NCBI RefSeq assembly: GCF_036170895.1
Contig: NZ_CP108036.1
Coordinates: 3,038,001 to 3,102,000 of the forward strand
From: Streptomyces erythrochromogenes
GTDB lineage: Bacteria; Actinomycetota; Actinomycetes; Streptomycetales; Streptomycetaceae
Length of the DNA stretch: 64,000 nt
Direction of reading: 5' to 3'
The notes under the pieces were generated by a model. The model saw only the letters and a program-made list of their open reading frames with translations, was not told the DNA's origin and searched no databases. Shown here one piece after another: positions 8,863-18,409 of the stretch (the stretch's first letter is position 1; each line of letters begins with the position of its first letter). Made by a program: the position numbers and the translations under genes.

Positions 8863-9513
8863 TCACGCGGTGAGCCGCGCGAGCCACTCCCCGACCGCGT
8901 CGGTGATCGTCCGCAGTGCCTCCTCCTGGGTGGTGGCGGCCTTCTTCGGCACGGCGAACCCGTGATCGCCGTGGGCCACCTCCACGAGCTCGTACGGGTG
9001 CCTCCCGCCCGGCGCCGGGAACTCCTCGGGACGGCCGAAGGGGTCCCGGCCGCCCTGGACCACGAGGGCGGGCCGGCCCGCGCCGGTGAGCTCCTCGGCG
9101 CGGGACTTCTCGGGCCGGCCCGGCGGGTGCAGCGGGAACGCCAGGGCCAGTACCCCGGCGGCGTCCAGTTCCGCGGCGGTGCGGCAGGCCACGCGGGCCC
9201 CGGCGCTGCGCCCGCCCGCGACCACGGGCAGCCCGGGTCGGGTGAGCGCCGGCCACAGCCCGCGCCAGCCCTCGTCCAGCACCTTGGGCGCGGCGGCGAC
9301 CTTCTTCCCGGCGACCCGCCAGGGCTGTTCGACGAGCGCCACCGTGATCCCGCGGGCGGGCAGGGCGGCGGCCAGCGCCTGCAGGTCCCGGGCCTCGATG
9401 CCGCCGCCGGCTCCGTGGCTCACGGCGAGGACGAGCCGGGCCCCGGGAGCGGTGTGCCAGGTGATGCGGGCCTCGCCCGCCGGGGTGTCGACACTCTCGG
9501 TACGCGTGGTCAT
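8863..9513 (-). CDS. Alpha/beta hydrolase of the KANL3/Tex30 type
   Basis: The 216-residue cytosolic hydrolase has a nucleophile elbow GGRSAGARVA, an Asp in VVQGGRDPFG and a His in AHGDHGF, giving a complete Ser-Asp-His triad in family order. The small size without a lid fits the dienelactone-hydrolase-like/Tex30 group. The substrate is unknown. It lies upstream of the sigR promoter on the same strand and ends about 60 bases before it, so sigR may also receive read-through. No N-terminal signal is visible. Confidence 0.85.
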   Translation of the reverse strand: MTTRTESVDTPAGEARITWHTAPGARLVLAVSHGAGGGIEARDLQALAAALPARGITVALVEQPWRVAGKKVAAAPKVLDEGWRGLWPALTRPGLPVVAGGRSAGARVACRTAAELDAAGVLALAFPLHPPGRPEKSRAEELTGAGRPALVVQGGRDPFGRPEEFPAPGGRHPYELVEVAHGDHGFAVPKKAATTQEEALRTITDAVGEWLARLTA

Positions 9514-9538
9514 GCCCCCATCGTGCCGTCCCGGCCGG

Positions 9539-10357
9539 TCAGAAGAGGGTGCCCTCCTCCGGCGCGGCCAGCTCCGTCAGCAGTTCCGGCCCGTTGTTGC
9601 GCACGCTGCTCACCGCCGTGGACACCGGGTAGGCGCGCATCAGGCCGCCCGGCGGCGGCGCGAGCAGCTCCCGCAGGGAGCCCTCGGTGTCGGTGTTCGC
9701 GGGGTCCAGCCAGGCGTCCCAGCGGTCGGGGGTGAGCATCAGCGGCATCCGCGGGTGGATCTCGGACAGCGTGCGCGGTCCTTCGGCGGGGGCGACGCCC
9801 AGCGGCCCCGTCTCGGCCTCGGTGGTGATCACCGAGCAGGTCACCCACCAGGCGAGGGGGTGCTCGTCGGGCAGGGTCCGGTCGCGCCAGAACTCGTATA
9901 TGCCGGCCATGGCGAACAGGGAGCCGTCGGCGGGGAGCACGAAGTAGGGCTGCTTGCGGGCCCGCTTCTTCCTGCCCTCCACCTCCAGCTGCCGCTCGTC
10001 GTGGGCGGTGACCCACTCGTAGTAGCCGTCGGCGGGGATGATGCAGCGGCGCTGCGCGAACGCCCGGCGGAAGGACGGCTTCTCGTGCAGGGTCTCCGAC
10101 CGGGCGTTGATCATCCGGGCGGCGCCGTCGGGGTTCTTGGCCCAGGAGGGCACGAGTCCCCATTTCAGGACGCGCAGCTGGCGAACCGGACGCGGGTGCG
10201 AAGCGTCCTTCACAGGGCGGTCGAGGACGACGTGGACCTCCTTCGTCGGCGCCACGTTGAAGTCGGGGGCCAGGGCCTCCTCCGGCTCCCACTTCTCGAT
10301 GCCGAAGGCCTCCACGAGGTCCTGCGGTCCACGACTGGCTGCATACCGTCCGCACAT
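9539..10357 (-). CDS. SRAP-domain protein (HMCES/YedK family), abasic-site DNA crosslinker
   Basis: The product starts Met-Cys-Gly-Arg-Tyr. In this family Met1 is removed and Cys2 forms a thiazolidine link with abasic sites in single-stranded DNA. The other conserved blocks are present: FNVAPT, WGLVPSWAK, INARSETL, CIIPADGYYEW and HPRMPLML. At 272 residues the length is normal with a short Lys/Arg-rich insert near 135. The start at 10357 was chosen because the cysteine must follow the initiator; an upstream ATG would bury it. Genes divergent at this end are separated by 53 bases. Confidence 0.94.
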   Translation of the reverse strand: MCGRYAASRGPQDLVEAFGIEKWEPEEALAPDFNVAPTKEVHVVLDRPVKDASHPRPVRQLRVLKWGLVPSWAKNPDGAARMINARSETLHEKPSFRRAFAQRRCIIPADGYYEWVTAHDERQLEVEGRKKRARKQPYFVLPADGSLFAMAGIYEFWRDRTLPDEHPLAWWVTCSVITTEAETGPLGVAPAEGPRTLSEIHPRMPLMLTPDRWDAWLDPANTDTEGSLRELLAPPPGGLMRAYPVSTAVSSVRNNGPELLTELAAPEEGTLF

Positions 10358-10410
10358 GGCTGCCACACTGCCATGTCCCCCGCACACCACCGCAAGGAGT
10401 CCGCCACCTC

Positions 10411-11124
10411 ATGGACAGCAGCACGACGGCCGGCCTGTGGGACCGGCTCACGGGCATACAGACCGCACCGGAGCAGTGGCTGGTGATAGCGACCGGCGTG
10501 GTCGCGCTGGCCGCTGTGGGGCCCCGCCCGCTGTGGCGGCTGTCGCGCAATGCCATCACCATCGCGCACGAGGGCGGGCACGGCCTGCTGGCGCTGCTCA
10601 CCGGGCGCCGGCTGAGCGGGATACGCCTGCACTCCGACACCAGCGGGGTCACCGTCAGCCGGGGCAAGCCGACGGGGCTGGGGATGGTCCTGACCGCGGC
10701 CGGCGGCTACACCGCGCCCTCACTGCTCGGCCTCGGCGGGGCGGCCCTGCTGTCGGCGCACCGGATCACGCTGCTCCTGTGGGCGGCCACGGCCCTGCTG
10801 GTGGCCATGCTCGTGATGATCCGGAACGCGTACGGGGCGCTGACGGTGGTCCTGACCGGCGGAACCTTCCTGCTGGTGTCCTGGCTGACCCCGGCCGAGG
10901 TGCAGGCGGGCTTCGCCTACCTCGTCGTGTGGTTCCTGCTGCTGGGCGGGGTCCGGCCGGTCTTCGAGCTGGGCGCCAAGCGGCGGGGCGGCGGCGCGCC
11001 CGATTCCGACGCCGACCAGCTGGGACGCCTCACCCACTTGCACCCCGTGGTGTGGCTGCTCTTCTTCCACGTCGTCGCGCTGTGCTCGCTGGTCGGCGGC
11101 GGCCGCTGGCTGCTCGGCCTGTGA
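10411..11124 (+). CDS. M50B-like membrane metalloprotease
   Basis: The 237-residue integral membrane protein has about six helices and the zinc-protease motif HEGGH (HExxH) in [17 protein letters not shown] near residue 53. The second M50 motif (LDG/NPxDG) is not obvious, as in the shorter M50B group whose substrates are mostly unknown. The start is the ATG at 10411, divergent from the SRAP gene with 53 bases between. A role in intramembrane proteolysis is inferred from the motif only. Confidence 0.78.
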   Translation: MDSSTTAGLWDRLTGIQTAPEQWLVIATGVVALAAVGPRPLWRLSRNAITIAHEGGHGLLALLTGRRLSGIRLHSDTSGVTVSRGKPTGLGMVLTAAGGYTAPSLLGLGGAALLSAHRITLLLWAATALLVAMLVMIRNAYGALTVVLTGGTFLLVSWLTPAEVQAGFAYLVVWFLLLGGVRPVFELGAKRRGGGAPDSDADQLGRLTHLHPVVWLLFFHVVALCSLVGGGRWLLGL

Positions 11125-11188
11125 CCACCCTCTGAGACCGGAGGGCGATCAAGATCCGGGCCCGGAGGAAGCCACTAAAGTGGGGGCC

Positions 11189-12547
11189 ATGACCGAGACC
11201 CCCGCCCCTGCCCTCTGGCCCGCTCCGCTCGCCGATGGGACCGTCCACGCCACCGTCACGGTGCCGGGGTCCAAATCGGTCACCAACCGCGCCCTCGTGC
11301 TCGCCGCCCTCGCCTCCGAGCCGGGCTGGGTGCGCCGCCCGCTGCGCTCGCGCGACTCCCAGCTGATGTCGGACGCGCTGCGCGCGATGGGCGTGGGCAT
11401 CGAGGAGACCGTCTCCTCCAGCTCCGCCGGCGCCGGCGCGAGCGGCGAGGCCTGGCGGGTCATCCCGGCGGCGCTGCACGGCCCGACGACGGTGGACGTC
11501 GGCAACGCCGGGACGGTCATGCGCTTCCTGCCGCCCGTCGCCACCCTCGCCGACGGCGACATCCGCTTCGACGGCGACCCGCGCTCCTACGAGCGCCCGC
11601 TCGGCCAGGTCATCACCGCCCTGCGCACGCTCGGCGCCCGGATCGACGACGACGGCCGGGGCGCGCTGCCCATGACCGTCCAGGGCGGCGGGGCGCTGGA
11701 GGGCGGCACGGTCGAGATCGACGCCAGCAACTCCTCCCAGTTCGTCTCCGCGCTGCTGCTCTCGGCCCCGCGGTTCAACCAGGGCGTCGAGGTCCGGCAC
11801 GTGGGCGGCAACCTGCCGTCGATGCCGCACATCCGGATGACCGTGGAGATGCTGCGCGCCGCGGGCGTCCAGGTGGACACCCCCGAGGCCGGCGGCGAGA
11901 AGGACGTGTGGCGGGTCGCCCCGGGCGCCCTGCTCGGCCGCGACATGGTCGTGGAGCCGGACCTGTCCAATGCGCAGCCCTTCCTGGCCGCGGCCCTGAT
12001 CACGGGCGGCACGGTCACCGTTCCCGACTGGCCGCGCCGCACCACGCAGCCCGGTGACGCGCTGCGCCGGATCTTCACGGAGATGGGCGGGTCCTGCGAA
12101 CTGACGGACGCGGGGCTGGTCTTCACCGGCACCGGCAAGATCCACGGCATCGACGTGGACCTGAGCGAGGTCGGCGAGCTCACCCCGGGCATCGCGGCGG
12201 TGGCGGCCCTGGCCGATTCCGAGTCGGTGCTGCGCGGGGTCGCCCACCTGCGGCTGCACGAGACGGACCGGCTGGCCGCGCTGACCAAGGAGATCAACGC
12301 GCTCGGCGGCGACGTCACCGAGACCGAGGACGGCCTGCGCATCCGGCCGCGCCGGATGCACGGCGGGGTGTTCCACACGTACGAGGACCACCGGATGGCC
12401 ACCGCGGGTGCGGTGATCGGCCTGGCCGTGGAGGGCGTGCAGATCGAGAACGTGGCCACGACCGCGAAGACCCTGCCGGACTTCCCGAAGATGTGGACGG
12501 ACATGCTGGCCGGGGACTCGGGACCCGAAGCGGGTGCGGGAGCGTAG
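11189..12547 (+). CDS. aroA: 3-phosphoshikimate 1-carboxyvinyltransferase (EPSP synthase)
   Basis: AroA transfers the enolpyruvyl group of PEP to shikimate-3-phosphate, the sixth shikimate-pathway step. Diagnostic motifs are [15 protein letters not shown] near the N-terminus, [35 protein letters not shown] and [13 protein letters not shown]. The protein is 452 residues from the ATG at 11189. A GTG nine bases upstream (11180) is better spaced from GGAGGA and adds three residues, so the exact start is uncertain. rsgA follows after 8 bases and is likely in the same operon. Confidence 0.96.
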   Translation: MTETPAPALWPAPLADGTVHATVTVPGSKSVTNRALVLAALASEPGWVRRPLRSRDSQLMSDALRAMGVGIEETVSSSSAGAGASGEAWRVIPAALHGPTTVDVGNAGTVMRFLPPVATLADGDIRFDGDPRSYERPLGQVITALRTLGARIDDDGRGALPMTVQGGGALEGGTVEIDASNSSQFVSALLLSAPRFNQGVEVRHVGGNLPSMPHIRMTVEMLRAAGVQVDTPEAGGEKDVWRVAPGALLGRDMVVEPDLSNAQPFLAAALITGGTVTVPDWPRRTTQPGDALRRIFTEMGGSCELTDAGLVFTGTGKIHGIDVDLSEVGELTPGIAAVAALADSESVLRGVAHLRLHETDRLAALTKEINALGGDVTETEDGLRIRPRRMHGGVFHTYEDHRMATAGAVIGLAVEGVQIENVATTAKTLPDFPKMWTDMLAGDSGPEAGAGA

Positions 12548-12555
12548 GGCACGTC

Positions 12556-13566
12556 ATGCGCAGGTACGGCAAGAACACCGACGAGGACGACATCCGCCAG
12601 CGCCCCAACCCCAAGGGCAACCGGCCCCGGACGAACATCCGGCCCAAGCACGAGGACGCCTCCGAGGGCTTCGTCCTGACCGTCGACCGCGGCCGGCTGA
12701 CCTGCCTGGTCGACGGGCGCACGATCACCGCGATGAAGTCCCGGGAGCTGGGCCGCAAGGCGGCGGTCGTGGGCGACCTGGTCTGGATCGTCGGTGACCT
12801 GTCCGGCAAGAAGGACACCTTGGCCCGCATCGTGCGGATCGAGGAGCGCAAGTCCGTCCTGCGGCGCACCGCGGACGACGACGACCCGTACGAGCGGGTG
12901 GTGGTCGCCAACGCCGACCAGCTGGCGATCGTCACCGCCCTGGCCGATCCGGAGCCGCGGCCCCGGATGATCGACCGCTGCCTGGTGGCGGCGTACGACG
13001 CCGGGCTGGAGCCGCTGCTGGTGCTGACCAAGTCCGACCTGACCTCCGCGGACAAGATCCTGGAGATCTACTCGACGTTCGGCCTGAACTACGTGGTCAC
13101 CAACCGCGAGGAGCTGGCCGCCGGCGACGCGGCCGAGCGGGTCCGCGAGCGTCTGACCGGCCGGATCACCGCCTTCGTCGGCCACTCCGGCGTCGGGAAG
13201 ACCACCCTGGTGAACTCGCTGGTCGCCGAGGGCCGCCAGCGTGCCACCGGGCACGTGAACGCGGTCACCGGCCGCGGCCGGCACACGACCACCTCGGCGC
13301 TGGCGCTGCCGCTGCCCTCGGGCGACGGCTGGGTCATCGACACCCCGGGCGTGCGTTCCTTCGGCCTGCACCACGTGGACCCGTCCCGGGTGATCCTGGC
13401 CTTCCCGGACCTGGTGCCCGGTACGGAGGAGTGCCCGCGCGCGTGCAGCCACGACGAGCAGGACTGCGCGCTCGACAAGTGGGTGGAGGACGGCCACGCG
13501 GATCCGGCGCGGCTCTATTCGCTGCGGCGGCTGCTGGCGACGCGGGAGCGCCGCGAGGGCGACTGA
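12556..13566 (+). CDS. rsgA: Ribosome biogenesis GTPase RsgA
   Basis: RsgA is a circularly permuted GTPase that checks late 30S subunit maturation. The permuted G-motif order is visible: TKSD (G4) precedes GHSGVGKTT (G1) and DTPG (G3). An N-terminal OB-like region (about 35-105) contains the basic GRLTCLVDGR strand, and the C-terminal zinc module shows Cys and His residues in EECPRACSHDEQDC. The length is 336 residues. It follows aroA after 8 bases, an arrangement I recall also for mycobacteria. Confidence 0.95.
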   Translation: MRRYGKNTDEDDIRQRPNPKGNRPRTNIRPKHEDASEGFVLTVDRGRLTCLVDGRTITAMKSRELGRKAAVVGDLVWIVGDLSGKKDTLARIVRIEERKSVLRRTADDDDPYERVVVANADQLAIVTALADPEPRPRMIDRCLVAAYDAGLEPLLVLTKSDLTSADKILEIYSTFGLNYVVTNREELAAGDAAERVRERLTGRITAFVGHSGVGKTTLVNSLVAEGRQRATGHVNAVTGRGRHTTTSALALPLPSGDGWVIDTPGVRSFGLHHVDPSRVILAFPDLVPGTEECPRACSHDEQDCALDKWVEDGHADPARLYSLRRLLATRERREGD

Positions 13567-13667
13567 CCGACCCGGCGGGCATGCCGTGTTTGTCGGGGGA
13601 CCTGTCTGGATAAGTGCATAATCGCACCAAGTGACGCGATGTCACATGACGCGGGGAGGCATTCGCC

Positions 13668-13991
13668 ATGGCGTGGCTGCTGGTCGTCGTCGCCGGACTC
13701 CTGGAGACCGGTTTCGCGGTCTGCCTCAAGCTCTCCCACGGATTCACCCGACTGTGGCCGACCGTCGCCTTCGCCTGCTTCGCGCTCGGCAGCTTCGGCC
13801 TGCTGACGCTGGCCCTCAAGAAGCTGGACGTGGGCCCGGCGTACGCGGTCTGGACGGGCATCGGCGCGGCCGGTACCGCTATCTACGGCATGGTCTTCCT
13901 CGGCGACCTGGTCTCCACCCTCAAACTCGTCTCGATCACGCTGGTCATCCTGGGGGTCATCGGGCTCCAGCTGTCCGGATCGGCGCACTGA
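13668..13991 (+). CDS. SMR-family transporter of the SugE/Gdx type
   Basis: The 107-residue protein has four transmembrane helices and the essential membrane glutamate at position 14 in [17 protein letters not shown]. The HGFTRL motif, [17 protein letters not shown] and [12 protein letters not shown] resemble the SugE/Gdx branch (guanidinium exporters) more than the EmrE drug-export branch. Proteins of this type work as antiparallel dimers. A start site GGGGAGG lies just upstream. Its last 35 bases overlap the 3' end of the convergent TetR gene. Substrate is inferred from family resemblance only. Confidence 0.88.
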   Translation: MAWLLVVVAGLLETGFAVCLKLSHGFTRLWPTVAFACFALGSFGLLTLALKKLDVGPAYAVWTGIGAAGTAIYGMVFLGDLVSTLKLVSITLVILGVIGLQLSGSAH

Positions 13992-14499
13992 GCAGCCCGA
14001 TCAGCTCCCCCGGACCCGGTTCCTCCCCCGGCGCGATCACGTAGGAGAGGGCGAGCCGCACCGCCAGCTCGCACCGCTGCGGCCCCTCGCCCGGCGTGAG
14101 CGCGGCGGCCGCCCGGTCGCGCACCGTCCGGGCGAGCTCACCGGGCCCCGGTTCGCGCCTGCCCGCGGCGGGCAGGCCCGGCCCCCAGCTGCCGGTGAGC
14201 AGGGCCCGTACGAGGGGGTGCGCGCGGGCGGCCCGTACGGTCCACTCCGCGACCGCGGCGAGCCGCTCGGGGGCCCGGACCGGGGTGGACAGGACCCGGT
14301 CCACCCCTTCCAGGTACCGGTCGGCCTCGCGCCGGACCAGGGCGCGGCCCAGGCCCGCCTTGCCGCCGAACTCGTTGTAGAGGGTCTGCCGCGACACCCC
14401 GGCCGCGGCGGCCACGTCGACCATCCGGACGTCCGGCCAGGGGCGCGCCGAGAGCGCCGCTGCCGCCGCGTCCAGCAAGGACTCCCGGGCTGCCGGCAT
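13957..14499 (-). CDS. TetR-family regulator
   Basis: The 180-residue protein has an N-terminal helix-turn-helix typical of TetR repressors ([21 protein letters not shown], in two parts: [12 protein letters not shown] and [11 protein letters not shown]). A Leu/Ala-rich ligand-binding domain follows. It is convergent with the SMR gene and overlaps it by 35 bases, so it does not share that promoter. Regulation of the exporter is plausible by adjacency but not shown. The next gene, hisN, is divergent after about 155 bases, a region with no other feature I can support. Confidence 0.88.
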   Translation of the reverse strand: MPAARESLLDAAAAALSARPWPDVRMVDVAAAAGVSRQTLYNEFGGKAGLGRALVRREADRYLEGVDRVLSTPVRAPERLAAVAEWTVRAARAHPLVRALLTGSWGPGLPAAGRREPGPGELARTVRDRAAAALTPGEGPQRCELAVRLALSYVIAPGEEPGPGELIGLLSAPIRTAGAR

Positions 14500-14655
14500 C
14501 CGCGCCTCCCCGCCTCGGTTCTCCGGCCAGAGTTGACGGGGCGCCAGACCCTGTCAAGGGCGCATCGGCTGTCAAGGGGCTCGTCCGGCCGCGCCCGGCC
14601 GGCCGCAGTGTGGACCTCGTTGGCCGGGGTCGGGGAGTCTCGCTACTGTTCGGGC

Positions 14656-15459
14656 ATGCCCGAGTATGACGATGACCTGCGCCTTGCCCTCGAACTCGCC
14701 GACGCGGCGGACGTCGCCACGATGGAGCGGTTCCGCGCCCTCGACCTGAAGGTCGAGACGAAGCCGGACATGACCCCGGTGAGCGAGGCGGACAAGGCCG
14801 CGGAGGAGGTCGTCCGGGCCGGCATCACGGCGGCCCGGCCCGACGACGCCATCCTGGGCGAGGAGTACGGGCTCAGGGGCAGCGGCCCGCGCCGCTGGGT
14901 CGTGGACCCGATCGACGGTACGAAGAACTACGTGCGCGGGGTCCCCGTCTGGGCGACCCTGATCTCCCTGATGGCGGAGGGCGAGGACGGCGTGTTCCGC
15001 CCCGTGGTCGGCGTGGTGTCCGCGCCGGCGCTGGGCCGTCGCTGGTGGGCGTCACAGGGTGGCGGCGCGTACTCGGGCGGCGCGCTCGGCGAGCCCACCC
15101 CGATCGGTGTGTCCCGGGTGGGCGGGCTGGGCGACGCCTCGTTCGCGTACTCCTCGCTGAGCGGCTGGGAGGAGCAGGGGCGGCTGCCCGGCTTCCTGGA
15201 CCTGACCCGGGCGTGCTGGCGCACCCGCGGCTACGGAGACTTCTGGCCGTACATGATGGTCGCGGAGGGCTCCCTGGACCTGTGCGCCGAGCCGGAACTG
15301 AACCTGTGGGACATGGCGGCCGTCGCGGTCGTGGTCCAGGAGGCGGGCGGCCGCTTCACCAGCCTTGACGGGGTCGACGGCGTGCACGGCGGGAACGCTG
15401 CGGCGTCGAACGGACTGCTCCACGAGGAGATGCTCGACCTGCTCCGCCCGCGCGCCTGA
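14656..15459 (+). CDS. hisN: Histidinol-phosphatase of the inositol monophosphatase family
   Basis: The 267-residue enzyme has the metal-binding IMPase motifs GEEYG near 69, [12 protein letters not shown] near 84-95 and WDMAA near 220. The [13 protein letters not shown] context is that of actinobacterial HisN, which dephosphorylates histidinol phosphate in histidine biosynthesis; in S. coelicolor the enzyme is encoded in this same neighbourhood. The start is the ATG at 14656 ([16 protein letters not shown]). It is transcribed divergently from the TetR gene. Other IMPase activities cannot be excluded from sequence alone. Confidence 0.88.
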   Translation: MPEYDDDLRLALELADAADVATMERFRALDLKVETKPDMTPVSEADKAAEEVVRAGITAARPDDAILGEEYGLRGSGPRRWVVDPIDGTKNYVRGVPVWATLISLMAEGEDGVFRPVVGVVSAPALGRRWWASQGGGAYSGGALGEPTPIGVSRVGGLGDASFAYSSLSGWEEQGRLPGFLDLTRACWRTRGYGDFWPYMMVAEGSLDLCAEPELNLWDMAAVAVVVQEAGGRFTSLDGVDGVHGGNAAASNGLLHEEMLDLLRPRA

Positions 15460-15552
15460 CACACCCGTGCGCCGGGCGCGCTCCTTTCGCACGCCTCCTT
15501 GCTGGCCCTCCCGGTCCGTGGGAATCTGAGAATCCCCCCCGCTTGTGCCTTT

Positions 15553-15566
15553 GTGAAGCGTTTCAC
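15553..15566. promoter_or_regulatory. Palindrome GTGAA-GCGT-TTCAC, possible operator
   Basis: This perfect 14-base inverted repeat lies 66 bases upstream of the CBS-domain gene, between it and hisN. Its position and symmetry suit a dimeric repressor site. No regulator can be named. Confidence 0.4.
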
Positions 15567-15631
15567 TGGAGGCGACTTCGCGCTGTGCACCCACCCAAGC
15601 GGGGGACTCACCCCAGGAGGTGGCTCTCTTC

Positions 15632-16024
15632 ATGCTCGTCCGTGACGCAATGAGCACCGTGATCCTCACCCTCGGACCCGCACACACCCTCCGGCAGGCG
15701 GCCTGCCTGATGTCCGGCCGGCGCGTCGGCGCGGCCGTCGTCCTCGACCCCGACCACAGCGGAATCGGCATCCTGACCGAGCGCGACATCCTCAACTCGA
15801 TCGGCGCGGGCCACGATCCCGACCGGGAGTCGGTGGGTGCGCACACCACCAACAACGTCGTCTTCTGCACTCCCGACGCAACGCTGCAGGAAGCCGCCGA
15901 GGCCATGGCCCACGGCGGTTTCCGGCACCTGATCGTGCTGGAGCACGGCGGACCGGTGGGCATCGTGTCCGTGCGCGACGTCATCCGCTGCTGGGTCCCG
16001 GCGCGGCGCGCGGTCTCCGCGTGA
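15632..16024 (+). CDS. Two-CBS-domain protein
   Basis: The 130-residue protein consists almost entirely of two CBS motifs (about 5-60 and 68-125). Each ends in the typical hinge: GILTERDILNSIG and GIVSVRDVIRCWV. Paired CBS domains bind adenosine nucleotides and act as energy sensors in larger enzymes; stand-alone versions have unclear partners. The ATG at 15632 was chosen because AGGAGG at 15615-15620 is ten bases upstream, whereas the earlier in-frame GTG overlaps that site. A terminator hairpin follows. Confidence 0.87.
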   Translation: MLVRDAMSTVILTLGPAHTLRQAACLMSGRRVGAAVVLDPDHSGIGILTERDILNSIGAGHDPDRESVGAHTTNNVVFCTPDATLQEAAEAMAHGGFRHLIVLEHGGPVGIVSVRDVIRCWVPARRAVSA

Positions 16025-16030
16025 AACGGC

Positions 16031-16068
16031 GCCGGGCCGCAGACCTGCGAAGAGGTCTGCGGCCCGGC
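16031..16068. terminator. Bidirectional terminator between the CBS gene and katA
   Basis: A perfect 16-bp stem (16031-16046 with 16053-16068) with a 6-base loop sits between two convergent genes, 6 bases after the CBS stop and 25 bases from the katA stop. It can serve both transcripts. Confidence 0.85.
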
Positions 16069-16093
16069 GTCCTGCTACGGCAAGCGGTCCCCG

Positions 16094-17563
16094 TCAGGCG
16101 CGGAGGGCCTGGACCGCGGCTTCGAGGCGCTTGCCGAAGTCGCCGTCCGCCTGGCGGAAGTTGTCGATCGCGCGCTCGACGATGTCGTCGCGGGAGACCT
16201 TGGCGATGAAGCCGGAGAGGTTATCGATCAGACGGCCCTTCTCGTCCTCGGAGTACAGGCGGTAGAGGTTGCCGGCCTGGACGAAGTCGTTGTCCTCGCT
16301 GTGCACGGGGGCGGCGTGGTTGCCCGTGCCACCGGTGACCGCGACCGGCTGCCACAGCGGGCGGCCGGTCTCGTGCGGGCCGCCGAAGCTGTTCGGCTCG
16401 TAGTTCTTCGCACCCTTGTGGCGGCCGTCGTACAGGTGGCCGTCACGGGAGTTGGTGCGCGCCTCGGTGGCGTGCGGACGGTTCACCGGCAGGTGGTCGG
16501 CGTTGATGCCGACGCGGTAGCGGTGGGCGTCGCCGTAGCCGAAGAGGCGGCCCTGGAGCATCTTGTCCGGGGACGGACCGATGCCGGGAACGAAGTGCGC
16601 CGGGCTGAAGACGGACTGCTCGACCTCGGCGAAGACGTTCTCCGGGTTGCGGTTGAGCTCCAGCTTGCCGATCTCGATCGGCGGGTAGTCCTCGTGCGGC
16701 CACACCTTGGTGAGGTCGAACGGGTTGAAGCGGTAGGTCGCGGCGTCGGCCGCGGGCATGATCTGGACCTGCACGGTCCAGGTGGGGAAGTCGCCGCGCT
16801 CGATGGCCTCGCGCAGGTCGCGCTGGTGGGAGTCCGGGTCCTCGCCGGCCAGCCGGTTGGCCTCGGCCTGAGTGAGGTTCTTGATGCCCTGGTCGGTCTT
16901 GAAGTGGTACTTGACCCAGAAGACTTCGCCGGCCTCGTTGTTCCACTGGAACGTGTGCGAGCCGTAGCCGTTCATGTGGCGGTAGGAAGCCGGGATGCCG
17001 CGGTCGCCGAACAGCCAGGTCACCTGGTGCGTGGACTCGGGCGACAGGCCCCAGAAGTCCCAGACGTTGTCCGCCTCCTGCGAGCCCGTGTACGGGTCGC
17101 GCTTCTGGGTGTGGATGAAGTCGGGGAACTTGATGGCGTCCTTGATGAAGAACACCGGGGTGTTGTTGCCGACGAGGTCGTAGTTGCCCTCTTCGGTGTA
17201 GAACTTCAGCGCCCAGCCGCGGGGGTCGCGCACCGCGTCGGCGCTGCCCAGGTTGCCCGCGACGGTGGAGAAGCGCAGGAAGGTCTCGGTCTGCTTGCCG
17301 ACCTCGGACAGGAAGGCGGCACGGGTCCACTGCGAGACGTCACGGGTCAGCGTGAAGGTGCCGTACGCGCCGGCGCCGCGGGCGTGCACCACGCGCTCCG
17401 GGATGCGCTCGCGGTTGAAGTGCGCGAGCTTCTCCAGCAGGAGCTGGTCCTGGACCAGAACGGGACCGCCGAAGCCGGCCGTCTCGCTGTTCTGGTTGTC
17501 GGCCACCGGCGCCCCGGCCTCCGTGGTGAGCGGTCCCTGCGTCACGTGCGCCTCCTGCGTCAT
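16094..17563 (-). CDS. katA: Monofunctional heme catalase
   Basis: The 489-residue size fits small-subunit (clade 3) catalases, which break down hydrogen peroxide. The active-site His60 lies in [13 protein letters not shown], and the proximal heme tyrosine is in [12 protein letters not shown]. Other catalase blocks are [24 protein letters not shown] and [12 protein letters not shown]. Divergent from it is a Fur-type regulator, the arrangement of catA-catR in S. coelicolor. The promoter and a likely operator are visible in the intergenic region. Confidence 0.97.
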   Translation of the reverse strand: MTQEAHVTQGPLTTEAGAPVADNQNSETAGFGGPVLVQDQLLLEKLAHFNRERIPERVVHARGAGAYGTFTLTRDVSQWTRAAFLSEVGKQTETFLRFSTVAGNLGSADAVRDPRGWALKFYTEEGNYDLVGNNTPVFFIKDAIKFPDFIHTQKRDPYTGSQEADNVWDFWGLSPESTHQVTWLFGDRGIPASYRHMNGYGSHTFQWNNEAGEVFWVKYHFKTDQGIKNLTQAEANRLAGEDPDSHQRDLREAIERGDFPTWTVQVQIMPAADAATYRFNPFDLTKVWPHEDYPPIEIGKLELNRNPENVFAEVEQSVFSPAHFVPGIGPSPDKMLQGRLFGYGDAHRYRVGINADHLPVNRPHATEARTNSRDGHLYDGRHKGAKNYEPNSFGGPHETGRPLWQPVAVTGGTGNHAAPVHSEDNDFVQAGNLYRLYSEDEKGRLIDNLSGFIAKVSRDDIVERAIDNFRQADGDFGKRLEAAVQALRA

Positions 17564-17599
17564 TGCTGCGTGTCCTGTCCTTGGCCTTTGCCGTACTCG

Positions 17600-17629
17600 A
17601 TCCTACGATGGACTTTGTCTAAGTCAAGT
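17600..17629 (-). promoter_or_regulatory. katA promoter with overlapping Fur/PerR-type operator
   Basis: On the minus strand TTGACT (17627-17622) and TAGGAT (17605-17600) are 16 bases apart. An imperfect inverted repeat ACTTTGTCTAAGTCAAGT (17612-17629) covers the -35 element, as expected for repression by the divergent CatR. Confidence 0.72.
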
Positions 17630-17693
17630 AAGCATCCAATTCCGCACTGGTTCGGGAGTTACACCGAATCCCCTCGCTGTTAGGCTGATGTCT

Positions 17694-18110
17694 ATGAGTG
17701 ACCTGCTGGAACGACTTCGCGGACGCGGCTGGCGCATGACGGCACAGCGGCGCGTCGTGGCCGAGGTGCTCGACGGTGACCACGTGCACCTGACGGCCGA
17801 CGAGGTGCACGCACGCGCCGTGGCCAAGCTGCCCGAGATCTCGCGCGCGACCGTCTACAACACGTTGGGCGAGCTCGTTTCCCTCGGCGAGGTCCTGGAG
17901 GTCGCCACGGACCGGCGCGCCAAGCGGTACGACCCGAACGCCCACCGGCCGCACCAGCACCTGGTCTGCGCGCAGTGCGGCGCCATCCGCGACGTCCACC
18001 CCGCGGGCAACCCGCTGGCCGACCTGCCCGACTCGGAGCGCTTCGGCTTCGTCGTGTCGGCGGTCGAGGTCACCTACCGCGGCGTCTGCCCGAACTGCGC
18101 GAGCGCCTGA
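17694..18110 (+). CDS. catR: Fur-family peroxide regulator CatR
   Basis: The 138-residue Fur/PerR-type repressor has an N-terminal winged helix (RMTAQRRVVAEVL through SRATVYNTLGEL). Its C-terminal metal domain has HRPHQHLVCAQCG and a second CxxC in CPNCAS for structural zinc. Residues HLTADEVHARA precede the recognition helix. It is divergent from katA, and CatR is known in S. coelicolor to repress the catalase gene and itself until oxidised by peroxide. An ATG six bases upstream (17688) is an alternative start. A terminator hairpin follows. Confidence 0.92.
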   Translation: MSDLLERLRGRGWRMTAQRRVVAEVLDGDHVHLTADEVHARAVAKLPEISRATVYNTLGELVSLGEVLEVATDRRAKRYDPNAHRPHQHLVCAQCGAIRDVHPAGNPLADLPDSERFGFVVSAVEVTYRGVCPNCASA

Positions 18111-18123
18111 TACCGGACGACAG

Positions 18124-18156
18124 AAAGGCCCGGCCCCCTGCGGGGTCCGGGCCTTT
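18124..18156 (+). terminator. Terminator after catR
   Basis: A 10-bp stem AAAGGCCCGG with its complement, extended by an inner C/G helix, lies 13 bases after the catR stop and ends in a short T run (CCTTTG). Confidence 0.78.
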
Positions 18157-18187
18157 GCGCATCCCCGGGCACTTCGCCCATGGAAAC

Positions 18188-18226
18188 GACTCAGGGCCCG
18201 GATCCATTGGATCCGGGCCCTGAGTC
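18188..18226 (-). terminator. Terminator after initiator tRNA copy 1
   Basis: A perfect 19-bp inverted repeat with a one-base centre lies immediately downstream of the tRNA on the minus strand and is followed by GTTTCC. Confidence 0.85.
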
Positions 18227-18231
18227 TTCAG

Positions 18232-18305
18232 TAGCGGGGACAGGATTTGAACCTGCGACCTCTGGGTTATGAGCCCAGCGAGCTACCGAGCTGCTCCACC
18301 CCGCG
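18232..18305 (-). tRNA. Initiator tRNA-Met (CAT), copy 1
   Basis: The minus strand folds into a 74-base cloverleaf: acceptor CGCGGGG with CCCCGCU, anticodon loop CUCAUAA, and T-loop UUCAAAU. It carries initiator features: an unpaired first base (C1 opposite U72) and three consecutive G-C pairs in the anticodon stem (CUGGG/CCCAG). CCA is not encoded. A second identical copy lies 2.2 kb away. Confidence 0.97.
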
Positions 18306-18409
18306 TCGGTGAACCCAACGTTACGTGAAGGCCCCCGGCAGATGCAAATCGGTTAACCGGGGGGCGAGCGGGGGTCCGGCCGGGGCCCCGGCCCGGCCCC
18401 GCACCCGGT

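Noticed and set aside
13611..13667. Two small tandem hairpins before the SMR exporter, considered as a guanidine-II riboswitch
   Set aside because: The loops (ATAATC and GCGAT) lack the ACGR sequence needed for that riboswitch class, and only ACGC appears nearby.
15521..15550. GGGAAT upstream of the CBS gene as a fourth SigR promoter
   Set aside because: No GTT occurs at the 18-base spacing; the downstream bases are TGTGCC.
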